Shown one piece after another: positions 1 through 9,573 of a stretch of DNA of 64,000 nucleotides (position 1 is its first letter; every line of letters begins with the position of its first letter). The notes under the pieces are model-generated. The model was given only the letters and a program-made list of their open reading frames with translations. It was not told the origin of the DNA and made no database searches. Location: assembly GCA_963978895.1 (NCBI GenBank), contig OZ022244.1, forward strand, positions 23,591,531 through 23,655,530, in the 5' to 3' direction. The DNA is from Erpobdella octoculata (Eukaryota > Annelida > Clitellata > Hirudinida > Erpobdellidae). Both the position numbers and the translations under genes were made by a program.

Positions 1-1862
1 GTCAAAATTTTGAAAAATTCTGCGATACCGGTATCACAAAATTTTCAATTTTTTTCAATTTTTCAAATTTAGCTGAAAATTGTTTTTAATGAAAGGTTTG
101 ATGCATAGGCGAACAAAAAACCTCAATTTAGAACATAACAATCTAGAACAAGTGTATAAAACTAATATCAAGAAAGGTCAAAATTTTGAAAAAATCTGCG
201 ATACCGGTATCACAAAATTTTCAACTTTTTTCGAGTTTTCAAATTTGGCTGAAAATTGTTTTTATAGAAAGGTTTGATGGATGAGAGTTCAAAAAACCGC
301 AAATTAGATCATATCAATCTAGAACTAGTGTATAAAAGTAATATAAAAAAAATGTCAAAATTTTGAAAAATTCTGCGATACCGGTATCACAAAAGTTTCA
401 ACTTTTTTCAAATTTTTAAATTTGGCTGAAAGTTGTTTTTATAGAAAGGTTTGATGCATAGGAGAACAAAAAACCTCAAATTAGATCATATCAATCTAGA
501 ACAAGTGTATAAAACTAATATCAAGAAAGGTCAAAATTTTGAAAAATTCTGCGATACCGGTGTCACAAAAGTTTCAACTTTTTTCATGTTTTTAAATTTG
601 GCTTAAAATTGTTTTAATAGAGAGGTTCGATACATGGGAGCACGAAAAACCTCAAAATAGATCATATCAATCTAGAACTAGTGTATAAAACTAATATCAC
701 AAAATTTTCAACTTTTTTCAAGTTTTCAAATTTGGCTGAAAAATGTTTTTATAGAAAGGTTTGATGCATGGAAGCACAAAAAAATTCAAAATAGATCATA
801 TCAATCTAGAACTAGTGTATAAAACTAATATCAAGAAAGGTGAAAATTTTGAAAAATTCTGCGATACCGGTATCACAAAATTTTCAACTTTTTTCAAGTT
901 TTCAAATTTGGCTGAAAATTGTTTTTATAGAAAGGTTTGATGGATGAGAGTTCAAAAAACCGCAAATTAAATCATATCAGTCTAGAACTAGTGTAGAAAA
1001 CTAATATCAAGAAAGGTCAAAATTTTGAAAAATTCTGCGATACCGGTATCACAAAATTTTCAACTTTTTTAATGTTTTCAAACTTGGCTGAAAATTGTTT
1101 TTATAGAATGGTTTGATGAATAGGAGAACAAAAAACCTCAAATTAGATCATATCAATCTAGAACTAGTGTATAAAACTAATATCAAGAATGGTCAAAATT
1201 TCTAAAAATTCTGCGATACCGGTATCACAAAATTTTCAACTTTTTTCAAGTTTTCAAATTTGGCTGAAAATTGTTTGTATAGAAAGGTTTGATGGATGAG
1301 AGTTCAAAAAACCGCAAATTAGATCATATCAATCTAGAACTAGTGTATAAAACTAATATCAAGAAAGGTCAAAATTTTGAAAAATTCTGCGATACCGGTA
1401 TCACAAGAGTTTCAACTTTTTTCAAGTTTTTAAATTTGGCTGAAAATTGTTTTAATAGAGAGGTTTGATACATGGGAGCACAAAAAACCTCAAAATAGAT
1501 CATATCAATCTAGAACTAGTGTATAAAACTAATATCAAGAAAAGTGAAAATTTTGAAAAACTCTGCGATACTGGTATCACAAAATTTTCAACTTTTTTAA
1601 TGTTTTTAAATTTGGCTGAAAGTTGTTTTTATAGAAATGTTTGATGCATAGGAGAACAAACAACCTCAAATTAGATCATATCAATCTAGAACTAGTGTAT
1701 AAAACTAATATCAAGAAAAGTCAAAATTTTGATAAATTCAGCGATACCGGTATCACAAACTTTTCAACTTTTTTCAAGTTTTCAAATTTAGTTGAAAATT
1801 GTTTTTATAGAAAGGTTTGATGGATGAGAGCTCAAAAAACCGCAAATTAGATCATATCAGTC

Positions 1863-2460
1863 TAGAACTAGTGTATAAAACTAATATCAAGTAAGGTCAA
1901 AATTTTGAAAAATTCTGCGATACCGGTATCACAAAAGTTTCAACTTTTTTCAACTTTTCAAATTTGGCTGAAAATTGTTTTTATAGAGAGGTTTGATGCA
2001 TGGGAGCACAAAAAACCTCAAAATAGATTATATCAATCTAGAACTAGTGTATAAAACTAATATCAAGAAAGGTCAAAATTTTGAAAAATTCTGCGATACC
2101 GGTATCACAAAATTTTCAACTTTTTTCAAGTTTTCAAATTTGGCTGAAATATGTTTTTATAGAAGGGTTTGATGGATGAGAGTTCAAAAAACCGCAAATT
2201 AGATCATGTCAGTCTAGAACTAGTGTATAAAACTAATATCAAGAAAGGTCAAAATTTTGAAAAATTCTGCGATACCGGTATCACAAAATTTTCAACTTTT
2301 TTCAACTTTTTTTATAGAAAGGTTTGATGAACAGGAGAACAAAAAACCTCAAATTAGATCATATCAATCTAGAACTAGTGTATAAAACTAATATCAAGAA
2401 AGGTCAAAATTTTGAAAAATTCTGCGATACCGGTATCACAAAATTTTCAACTTTTTTCAA
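1863..2460 (+). repeat. Duplicated segment, copy 1 of a 1,646-bp-offset pair
   Basis: Matches 3509-4106 at an offset of 1,646 bp. Both copies share rare variants: an AAGTRAGGTC stretch, a GAAATATG variant (2146 and 3792), and AGAAGGGTTTGATGG (2161 and 3807). The match breaks at 2461 versus 4107, where CAAG is replaced by CAAC. Boundaries were read by eye and may be off by tens of bases. Confidence 0.7.
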
Positions 2461-2832
2461 GTTTTCAAATTTGGCTGAAAATTGTTTTTATAGAAAGGTT
2501 TGATGGATGAGAGTTCAAAAAACCGCAAATTAGATCATGTCAGTCTAGAACTAGTGTACAAAACTAATATCAAGAAAGGTCAAAATTTTGAAAAATTCTG
2601 CGATACCGGTATCACAAAATTTTCAACTTTTTTCAACTTTTTTTATAGAAAGGTTTGATGAACAGGAGAACAAAAAACCTCAAATTAGATCATATCAATC
2701 TAGAACTAGTGTATAAAACTAATATCAAGAAAGGTCAAAATTTTGAAAAATTCTGCGATACCGGTATCACAAAATTTTCAACTTTTTTCAAGTTTTTAAA
2801 TTTGGCTGAAAATTGTTTTAATAGAGAGGTTC
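2171..2832 (+). repeat. 331-bp dimer repeated in tandem
   Basis: Two successive dimers, each a 155-bp GGATGAG-tagged monomer followed by a 176-bp AACAGG-tagged monomer, occupy 2171-2501 and 2502-2832. They agree closely, including the CATGTCAGTC variant in the short monomer of both. The 331-bp pairing recurs elsewhere, for example as a local duplication near 31063-31725. It is the smallest higher-order unit I could see. Confidence 0.8.
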
Positions 2833-3184
2833 GATACATGGGAGCACAAAAAACCTCAAAATAGATCATATCAATCTAGAACTAGTGTATAAAACTAATA
2901 TCAAGAAAGGTCAAAATTTTGAAAAATTCTGCGATACCGGTATCACAAAATTTTCAACTTTTTTCAAGTTTTTAAATTTGGCTGAAAAATGTTTTTATAG
3001 AAAGGTTTGATACTTGGGAGCACAAAAAACTTCAAATTAGATCATATCAAACTAGAACTAGTGTATAAAACTAATTTCAAGAAGGGTCAAAATTTCTAAA
3101 AATTCTGCGATACCGGTATCACAAAATTTTCAACTTTTTTCAAGTTTTCAAATTTGGCTGAAAAATGTTTTTATAGAAAGGTTT

Positions 3185-3289
3185 GATGCATGGAAGCATA
3201 CAAAAATTTCAAATTAGATCATATCAAACTAGAACTAGTGTATAAAATGTTTTCAAACTTGGCTGAAAATTGTTTTTATGAAAAGGTTT
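3185..3289 (+). repeat. Deleted monomer, 105 bp
   Basis: The GAT-to-GAT distance is only 105 bp. The unit runs through the TATAAAA heptamer and then jumps straight to TGTTTTCAAACTTGG, so both 12-bp palindromes are missing. This is one of the few monomers lacking the GATACCGGTATC core. Confidence 0.85.
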
Positions 3290-3508
3290 GATGAATAGGA
3301 GAACAAAAACCTCAAATTAGATCATATCAATCTAAAACTAGTGTATAAAACTAATATCAAGAAAAGTCAAAATTTTGAAAAATTCTGCGATACCGGTATC
3401 ACAAAATTTTCAACTTTTTTGATGTTTTTAAATTTGGCTGAAAGTTGTTTTTATAGAAAGGTTTGATGCATAGGAGAACAAAAAACCTCAAATTAGATCA
3501 TATCAATC

Positions 3509-4106
3509 TAGAACTAGTGTATAAAACTAATATTAAGTGAGGTCAAAATTTTGAAAAATTCTGCGATACCGGTATCACAAAAGTTTCAACTTTTTTCAAC
3601 TTTTCAAATTTGGCTGAAAATTGTTTTTATAGAGAGGTTTGATGCATGGGAGCACAAAAAACCTCAAAATAGATTATATCAATCTAGAACTAGTGTATAA
3701 AACTAATATCAAGAAAGGTCAAAATTTTGAAAAATTCTGCGATACCGGTATCACAAAATTTTCAACTTTTTTCAAGTTTTCAAATTTGGCTGAAATATGT
3801 TTTTATAGAAGGGTTTGATGGATGAGAGTTCAAAAAACCGCAAATTAGATCATGTCAGTCTAGAACTAGTGTATAAAACTAATATCAAGAAAGGTCAAAA
3901 TTTTGAAAAATTCTGCGATACCGGTATCACAAAATTTTCAACTTTTTTCAACTTTTTTTATAGAAAGGTTTGATGAACAGGAGAACAAAAAACCTCAAAT
4001 TAGATCATATCAATCTAGAACTAGTGTATAAAACTAATATCAAGAAAGGTCAAAATTTTGAAAAATTCTGCGATACCGGTATCACAAAATTTTCAACTTT
4101 TTTCAA
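3509..4106 (+). repeat. Duplicated segment, copy 2 of a 1,646-bp-offset pair
   Basis: Partner of 1863-2460; the shared rare variants are listed in that entry. Confidence 0.7.
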
Positions 4107-4683
4107 CTTTTCAAATTTGGCTGAAAATTGTTTTTATAGAGAGGTTTGATGCATGAGAGCACAAAAAACCTCAAAATAGATTATATCAATCTAGAACTAG
4201 TGTATAAAACTAATATCAAGAAAGGTCAAAATTTTGAAAAATTCTGCGAAAACGGTATCACAAAATTTTCAACTTTTTTCAAGTTTTCAAATTTGGCTGA
4301 AAATTGTTTTTATAGAAAGGTTTGATGGATAAGAGTTCAAAAAACCGCAAATTAGATCATATCAGTCTAGAACTAGTGTATAAAACTAATATCAAGAAAG
4401 GTCAAAATTTTGAAAAATTCTGCGATACCGGTATCACAAAATTTTCAACTTTTTTCAACTTTTTTTATAGAAAGGTTTGATGAACAGGAGAACAAAAAAC
4501 CTCAAATTAGATCATATCAATCTAGAACTAGTGTATAAAACTAATATCAAGAAAGGTCAACATTTTGAAAAATTCTGCGATACCGGTATCACAAAATTTT
4601 CAACTTTTTTCAACTTTTCAAATTTGGCTGAAAATTGTTTTTATAGAGAGGTTTGATGCATGGGAGCACAAAAAACCTCAAAA

Positions 4684-4924
4684 TCTATATATATAAAAGA
4701 ACATGTCCTGACTGATAATCAACGCCGAGCTCAAACGCCTCATCCTAGGAACGTGAAATTTGGAACTTATATTACTTTTATAGCGTAAACATCCGCTAAG
4801 AAAGGATTTTTGAAAATTTTGCTCCTGAGGGGAAAAAACCGGAAAACAAACTTTTTTCTAAAAAATTTTTCTAAAATTTTTTTTTGAAATTTGGTATATA
4901 GATTCTTTTTGAAAAATAAAAAGA
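4684..4924 (+). other. Helitron 5' terminal region
   Basis: Begins TCTATATATATAAAAG, a 5' end type often seen in animal Helitrons, followed by CTGACTGATAATCAACGCC and a stretch with CCGCTAAGAAAGGATTTTTG. From general memory, similar wording is common at the start of animal Helitron-like repeats; I could not check this. No coding potential is visible. Confidence 0.75.
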
Positions 4925-5686
4925 TACGTGTTTCACCATTTTTTGAAAATTTGGTTTCCCGGACCTCAAATGTGGGTTGGAAAATTGGGTTATTTGGTTT
5001 TTAAAGTAGCTTCTACTCAAAAACTGTTAATGCTACAGGAGTAAAAATTAGTATTTAGTTTCTACTCCAACAATAATGAAATACGTGTTTTAGCATTTTT
5101 TGAAAATTTGGTTTCCAGGACTTCAAATGTGGGGTGGAAAATAGGGCTAATTGTCTTTTATAGTAACTGCTACTCAAAAACAGTAAATACCACAGATGTA
5201 AAAATTATTATTTAGTTTCTTTTCTAAAAATAAAGATATACGTGTTTCACCATTTTTTACAAATTTGGTTTCCCGGACCTCAAATGTGGGTTGGAAAATT
5301 GGGTTATTTGGTTTTTAAAGTAGCTTCTACTCAAAAACTGTTAATGCTACAAAAGTAAAAATTAGTATTTAGTTTCTACTCTAAAAATAAGGATATATGT
5401 GTTTCACCATTTTTTGAAATTTTGGTTTTCAGGACCTCAAATGTGGGGTTGAAAAAAGGTTTCTTTGGTTTTTAAAGTAACTGCTACTCAAAAACTGTGA
5501 ATGCTACAGATGTCAAAATTAGTATTTAGTATTTACTCAAAAAATTATGATATAAGTGTTTCAACATTTTTTTAAAAATTTGGTTTCCAGGACATCAAAT
5601 GTGGGGTGGAAAAAAGGGTTATTTGATTTTAAAATAACTGCTACTCAAAAACTGTAAGTGCTACAAATGTAAAAATTAGTATTTTG
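4925..5686 (+). repeat. 157-bp minisatellite inside the Helitron, about 4.9 copies
   Basis: Anchors in the motif TA(C/T/A)GTG at 4925, 5082, 5239, 5396 and 5553 are spaced exactly 157 bp four times. Each copy contains a GG(A)CNTCAAATGTGGG motif, then a TCTACTCAAAAACTGT or TGCTACTCAAAAACTGT type stretch, then AAAATTAGTATTTAG. Copies 1 and 3 form one type (TTTCCCGG, GTGGGTTGG, AGCTTCTACT). Copies 2, 4 and 5 form another (CCAGG or TCAGG, GTGGGGT, AACTGCTACT), giving an A-B-A-B-B order. Internal tandem repeats are common in non-autonomous Helitrons. The minisatellite is unrelated in sequence to the surrounding 176-bp satellite. Confidence 0.9.
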
Positions 5687-5689
5687 AAG

Positions 5690-6060
5690 TTTTGTGCCGG
5701 TTAAAAGTAGCTAAGTTCAGTTTATCACCGGCCGGGCCAAGCCGTTATTTTAGAGTCTTCACACGGGCCAGGCCAAACCTTAAATCAAAGTGGAACGGGC
5801 CGAGGTTTTTCACCAAGTATATAGATATTTTAGTGATTTTAGGGTCTTCAGTTGGGCCGGGCCAAACCTGAAGTCAAGGTGGGACGGGCCGAAGTTTTTC
5901 ATCAAGTATATAGAACTTCTAAGCCTGTAAGAATGGACCGGGCCTAATTCAGACGGGCTGTGCCGGGCCAGGAGTTTGGGTTTTTAAAACGGGCTGGGCT
6001 AAGTTGTCGACGGGCCGAGCCGAGACCTAAAAAATTGATCTCTACTATGGATGCACGGTT
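5690..6060 (+). other. GGGCC-rich 3' module of the Helitron with an 89-bp duplication
   Basis: Base composition changes sharply to many GGGCC, CGGGCC and GGGCTGGGC blocks separated by AT-rich spacers. A segment starting TAGAGTCTTC at 5751 is repeated as TAGGGTCTTC at 5840, an offset of 89 bp, and both continue through GGGCC(A/G)GGCCAAACCT to CAAGTATATAGA. Further degenerate GGGCC motifs follow to about 6030. No protein product is supported: a 98-residue frame here runs out into the satellite and is accidental. Confidence 0.8.
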
Positions 6061-6079
6061 CAAACTCTCTAATTTCATG

Positions 6080-6107
6080 CGAGCGAAGCCGCTACGGGCA
6101 CTGCTAG
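6080..6107 (+). other. Helitron 3' terminal hairpin and CTAG end
   Basis: The stem AGCG (6082-6085) pairs with CGCT (6090-6093) around an AAGC loop. It can be extended by two pairs if A6094 is bulged (C6080 with G6096, G6081 with C6095). A spacer of 7-10 bases leads to CTAG at 6104-6107, followed by T6108 of the satellite. This arrangement is the replication/termination end typical of Helitrons and fixes the element's orientation as plus. Confidence 0.88.
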
Positions 6108-7463
6108 TAGATTATATCAATCTAGAACTAGTGTATAAAACTAATATCAAGAAAGGTCAAAATTTTGAAAAATTCTGCGATACCGGTATCACAAAATTTT
6201 CAACTTTTTTCAAGTTTTCAAATTTGGTTGAAAATTGTTTTTATAGAAAGGTTTGATGGATGAGAGTTCAAGAAACCGCAAATTAGATCATATCAGTCTA
6301 GAACTAGTGCATAAAACTAATATCAAGAAAGGTCAAAATTTTGAAAAATTCTGCGATACCGGTATCACAAAATTTTCAATTTTTTTCAATTTTTCAAATT
6401 TGGCTGAAAATTGTTTTTAATGAAAGGTTTGATGCATAGGCGAACAAAAAACCTCAATTTAGAACATAACAATCTAGAACAAGTGTATAAAACTAATATC
6501 AAAAACGTCAAAAATTTGAAAAATTCTGCGATACCGGTATCACAAAATTTTCAACTTTTTTCAACTTTTTTTATAGAAAGGTTTGATGAACAGGAGAACA
6601 AAAAACCTCAAATTAGATCATATAAATCTAGAACTAGTGTATAAAACTAATATCAAGAAAGGTCAAAATTTTGAAAAATTCTGCGATACCGGTATCACAA
6701 AATTTTCAACTTTTTTCAAGTTTTTAAATTTGGCTGAAAATTGTTTTAATAGAGAGGTTCGATACATGGGAGCACAAAAAACCTCAAAATAGATCATATC
6801 AATCTAGAACTAGTGTATAAAACTAATATCAAGAAAGGTCAAAATTTTGAAAAATTCTGCGATACCGGTATCACAAAATTTTCAACTTTTTTCAAGTTTT
6901 TAAATTTGGCTGGAAATTGTTTTAATAGAGAGGTTCGATACATGGGAGCACAAAAAACCTCAAAATAGATCATATCAATCTAGAACTAGTGTATAAAACT
7001 AATATCAAGAAAGGTCAAAATTTTGAAAAATTCTGCAATACCGGTATCACAAAATTTTCAAGTTTTTTCAAGTTTTCAAATTTGGCTGAAAAATGTTTTT
7101 AGAAAGGTTTGATGCATGGAAGCATACAAAAATTTCAAATTAGATCATATCAAACTAGAACTAGTGTATAAAACTAATATCAAGAAAAGTCAAAATTTTG
7201 AAAAATTCTGCGATACCGGTATCACAAAATTTTCAACTTTTTTCAAGTTTTCAAATTTGGCTGAAAAATGTTTTTATAGAGAGGTTCGATTCATGGGAGC
7301 ACAAAAAACCTCAAAATAGATCATATCAATCTAGAACTAGTGTATAAAACTAATATCAAGAAAGGTCAAAGTTTTGAAAAATTCTGCGATACCGGTATCA
7401 CAAAATTTTCAACTTTTTTCAAGTTTTCAAATTTGGCTAAAAAATGTTTTTATAGAAAGGTTT

Positions 7464-7639
7464 GATGGATGAGAGTTCAAAAAACCTCAAATTAGATCAT
7501 ATCAATCTAGAACTAGTGTATAAAACTAATATCAAGAAAAGTCAAAATTTTGAAAAATTCTGCGATACCGGTATCACAAAATTTTCAACTTTTTTCAAGT
7601 TTTCAAATTTGGCTGAAAAATGTTTTTATAGAGAGGTTC
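7464..7639 (+). repeat. Reference full-length monomer (176 bp)
   Basis: Chosen as a typical unit because the GAT anchors before and after it (7288, 7464, 7640, 7816) are spaced exactly 176 bp. In order it holds: a variable tag (7464-7488); a 5-bp inverted repeat TAGAT/ATCTA (7493-7497 and 7505-7509); abutting palindromic hexamers TCTAGA and ACTAGT (7506-7517); a TATAAAA heptamer (7519-7525); a 12-bp palindrome TCAAAATTTTGA (7542-7553); a second 12-bp palindrome GATACCGGTATC (7564-7575); then an AT-rich stretch with phased A- and T-tracts ending in TATAGAGAGGTTC. The near-176-bp length is close to that of many animal and plant centromeric satellites, which is suggestive only. Confidence 0.92.
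7564..7575. other. Conserved 12-bp palindrome GATACCGGTATC (representative)
   Basis: This perfect dyad is present in nearly all monomers and is the most GC-rich part of an otherwise very AT-rich unit. It contains an ACCGGT hexamer, and with the G and C just upstream it carries two CpG dinucleotides. Variants seen include TGCGTACCGG (two bases lost, near 9150), GATACGGTATC (one base lost, near 7920), CCTGTATC (near 19340, 56680) and GATTTCGTATC (near 21400, 28390). A dyad so well kept could bind a dimeric protein, but homogenisation alone could also keep it. No factor is identified. Confidence 0.85.
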
Positions 7640-9573
7640 GATACATGGGAGCACAAAAAACCTCAAAATAGATCATATCAATCTAGAACTAGTGTATAAA
7701 ACTAATATCAAGAAAGGTCAAAATTTTGAAAAATTCTGCGATACCGGTATCACAAAATTTTCAACTTTTTTCAAGTTTTCAAATTTGGCTGAAAAATGTT
7801 TTTATAGAAAGGTTTGATGCATGGAAGCATACAAAAATTTCAAATTAGATCATATCAAACTAGAACTAGTGTATAAAACTAATATCAAGAAAAGTAAAAA
7901 TTTCTAAAAATTCTGCGATACGGTATCACAAAATTTTCAACTTTTTTCAAGTTTTCAAATTTGGCTAAAAAATGTTTTTATAGAAAGGTTTGATGGATGA
8001 GAGTTCAAAAAACCTCAAATTAGATCATATCAATCTAGAACTAGTGTATAAAACTAATATCAAGAAAAGTCAAAATTTTGAAAAATTCTGCGATACCGGT
8101 ATCACAAAATTTTCAACTTTTTTCAACTTTTCAAATTTGGCTGAAAGTTGTTTTTATAGAGAGGTTTGATGCATGGGAGCACAAAAAACCTCAAAATAGA
8201 TTATATTAATCTAGAACTAGTGTATAAAACTAATATCAAGAAAGGTCAAAATTTTGAAAAATTCTGCGATACCGGTATCACAAAATTTTCAATTTTTTTC
8301 ACTTTTTCATATTTGGCTGAAAATTGTTTTTAATGAAAGGTTTGATGCATAGGCGAAAAAAAACCTCAATTTAAAACATAACAATCTAGAACAAGTGTAA
8401 AAAACTAATATCAAAAAAGGTCAAAATTTTGAAAAATTCTGCGTACCGGTATCACAAAATTTTCAACTTTTTTTTAAGTTTTCAAACTTGGCTGAAAATT
8501 GTTTTTATAAAAAGGTTTGATGAATAGGAGAACAAAAACCTCAAATTAGATCATATCAATCTAAAACTAGTGTATAAAACTAATATTAAGAAAGGTCAAA
8601 ATTTTGAAAAATTCTGCGATACCGGTATCACAAAATTTTCAACTTTTTTTCAAGTTTTCAAATTTGGCTAAAAATGTTTTTATAGAAAGGTTTGATGCAT
8701 GGAAGCATACAAAAATTTCAAATTAGATCATATCAATCTAGAACTAGTGTATAAAACTAATATCAAGAAAAGTCAAAATTTTGAAAAATTCTGCGATACC
8801 GGTATCACAAAATTTTCAACTTTTTTCAACTTTTCAAATTTGGCTGAAAGTTGTTTTTATAGAAAGGTTTGATGGATGAGAGTTCAAAAAACCTCAAATT
8901 AGATCATATCAATCTAGAACTAGTGTATAAAACTAATATCAAGAAAAGTCAAAATTTTGAAAAATTCTGCGATACCGGTATCACAAAATTTTCAACTTTT
9001 TTCAACTTTTCAAATTTGGCTGAAAATTGTTTTTATAGAGAGGTTTGATGCATGGGAGCACAAAAAACCTCAAAATAGATCATATCAAACTAGAACTAGT
9101 GTATAAAACTAATATCAAAAAAGGTCAAAATTTTGAAAAATTCTGCGTACCGGTATCACAAAATTTTCAACTTTTTTAATGTTTTCAAACTTGGCTGAAA
9201 ATTGTTTTTATAAAAAGGTTTGATGAATAGGAGAACAAAAACCTCAAATTAGATCATATCAATCTAAAACTAGTGTATAAAACTAATATTAAGAAAGGTC
9301 AAAATTTTGAAAAATTCTGCGATACCGGTATCACAAAATTTTCAACTTTTTTTCAAGTTTTCAAATTTGGCTAAAAATGTTTTTATAGAAAGGTTTGATG
9401 CATGGAAGCATACAAAAATTTCAAATTAGATCATATCAATCTAGAACTAGTGTATAAAACTAATATCAAGAAAAGTAAAAATTACTAAAAATTCTGCGAT
9501 ACCGGTATCACAAAATTTTCAACTTTTTTCAAGTTTTCAAATTTGGCTGAAAATTGTTTTTATAGAATGGTTT

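Larger units (their letters stand above)
1..4683 (+). repeat. Satellite array, left segment (about 176-bp monomers)
   Basis: Head-to-tail monomers run continuously from the left window edge to the Helitron. Each carries the core GATACCGGTATC, the hexamers TCTAGA and ACTAGT side by side, and a tag starting at GAT. Monomers of 176 bp and 155 bp are mixed: for example, GAT anchors at 2171, 2326, 2502, 2657 and 2833 give spacings of 155, 176, 155 and 176. Tag types alternate irregularly and single-base differences between neighbours are common, so this part is less homogenised than 17-54 kb. Short deleted monomers lie near 660-710 and 3185-3289. The small open frames inside are not genes: both monomer lengths leave remainder 2 when divided by 3, so frames break once per unit. 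The array starts mid-monomer and must extend beyond the window. Confidence 0.97.
4684..6107 (+). mobile_element. Non-autonomous Helitron, complete, 1,424 bp
   Basis: A single non-satellite insertion starts TCTATATATATAAAAG and ends with a short hairpin followed by CTAG. Helitrons are rolling-circle DNA transposons with 5' TC and 3' CTRR ends, a hairpin close to the 3' end, insertion between A and T, and no target-site duplication. All of these are met: the left flank is CTCAAAA and the right flank TAGATTATATC, and joining them gives the normal monomer sequence CTCAAAATAGATTATATC seen many times in the array. The 1-base shared T makes the edges ambiguous by one base (4685-6108 is equally possible by sequence alone). 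There is no Rep/helicase open frame, so movement would have needed enzymes supplied elsewhere. Internally it has a 240-bp 5' region, a 157-bp minisatellite and a GGGCC-rich 3' part. The GC-rich 3' half is unlike the host satellite. Confidence 0.92.
7107..8582 (+). repeat. Duplicated segment, copy 1 of a 3.5-3.65-kb-offset pair
   Basis: Corresponds to 10760-12058. The offset is 3,653 bp up to about 7420, then 3,477 bp from about 7640; the 176-bp difference is one whole monomer gained or lost. Shared rare variants include GATTCATGGG (7288 and 10941), CAAAGTTTTG (near 7368 and 11021), the one-base-deleted GATACGGTATC (near 7918 and 11394), TTATATTAATC, and TTTTTTTTAAG. Confidence 0.75.

Noticed and set aside
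4684..6107. Terminal-inverted-repeat DNA transposon or MITE
   Set aside because: The ends are not inverted copies of each other and no target-site duplication exists; TC/CTAG ends with a subterminal hairpin fit a Helitron better.
5960..6256. 98-residue open frame across the Helitron 3' end
   Set aside because: It starts in the GGGCC-rich module, crosses the Helitron terminus and ends in the satellite, so it is an accidental fusion with no family resemblance.
7493..7509. Rho-independent terminator or structured RNA at TAGAT/ATCTA
   Set aside because: The stem is only 5 AT-rich base pairs with a 7-base loop, too weak to support a call.
7464..7639. Satellite monomer derived from the Helitron minisatellite
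   Set aside because: Unit lengths differ (176 against 157) and I see no shared motif beyond generic A- and T-tracts.
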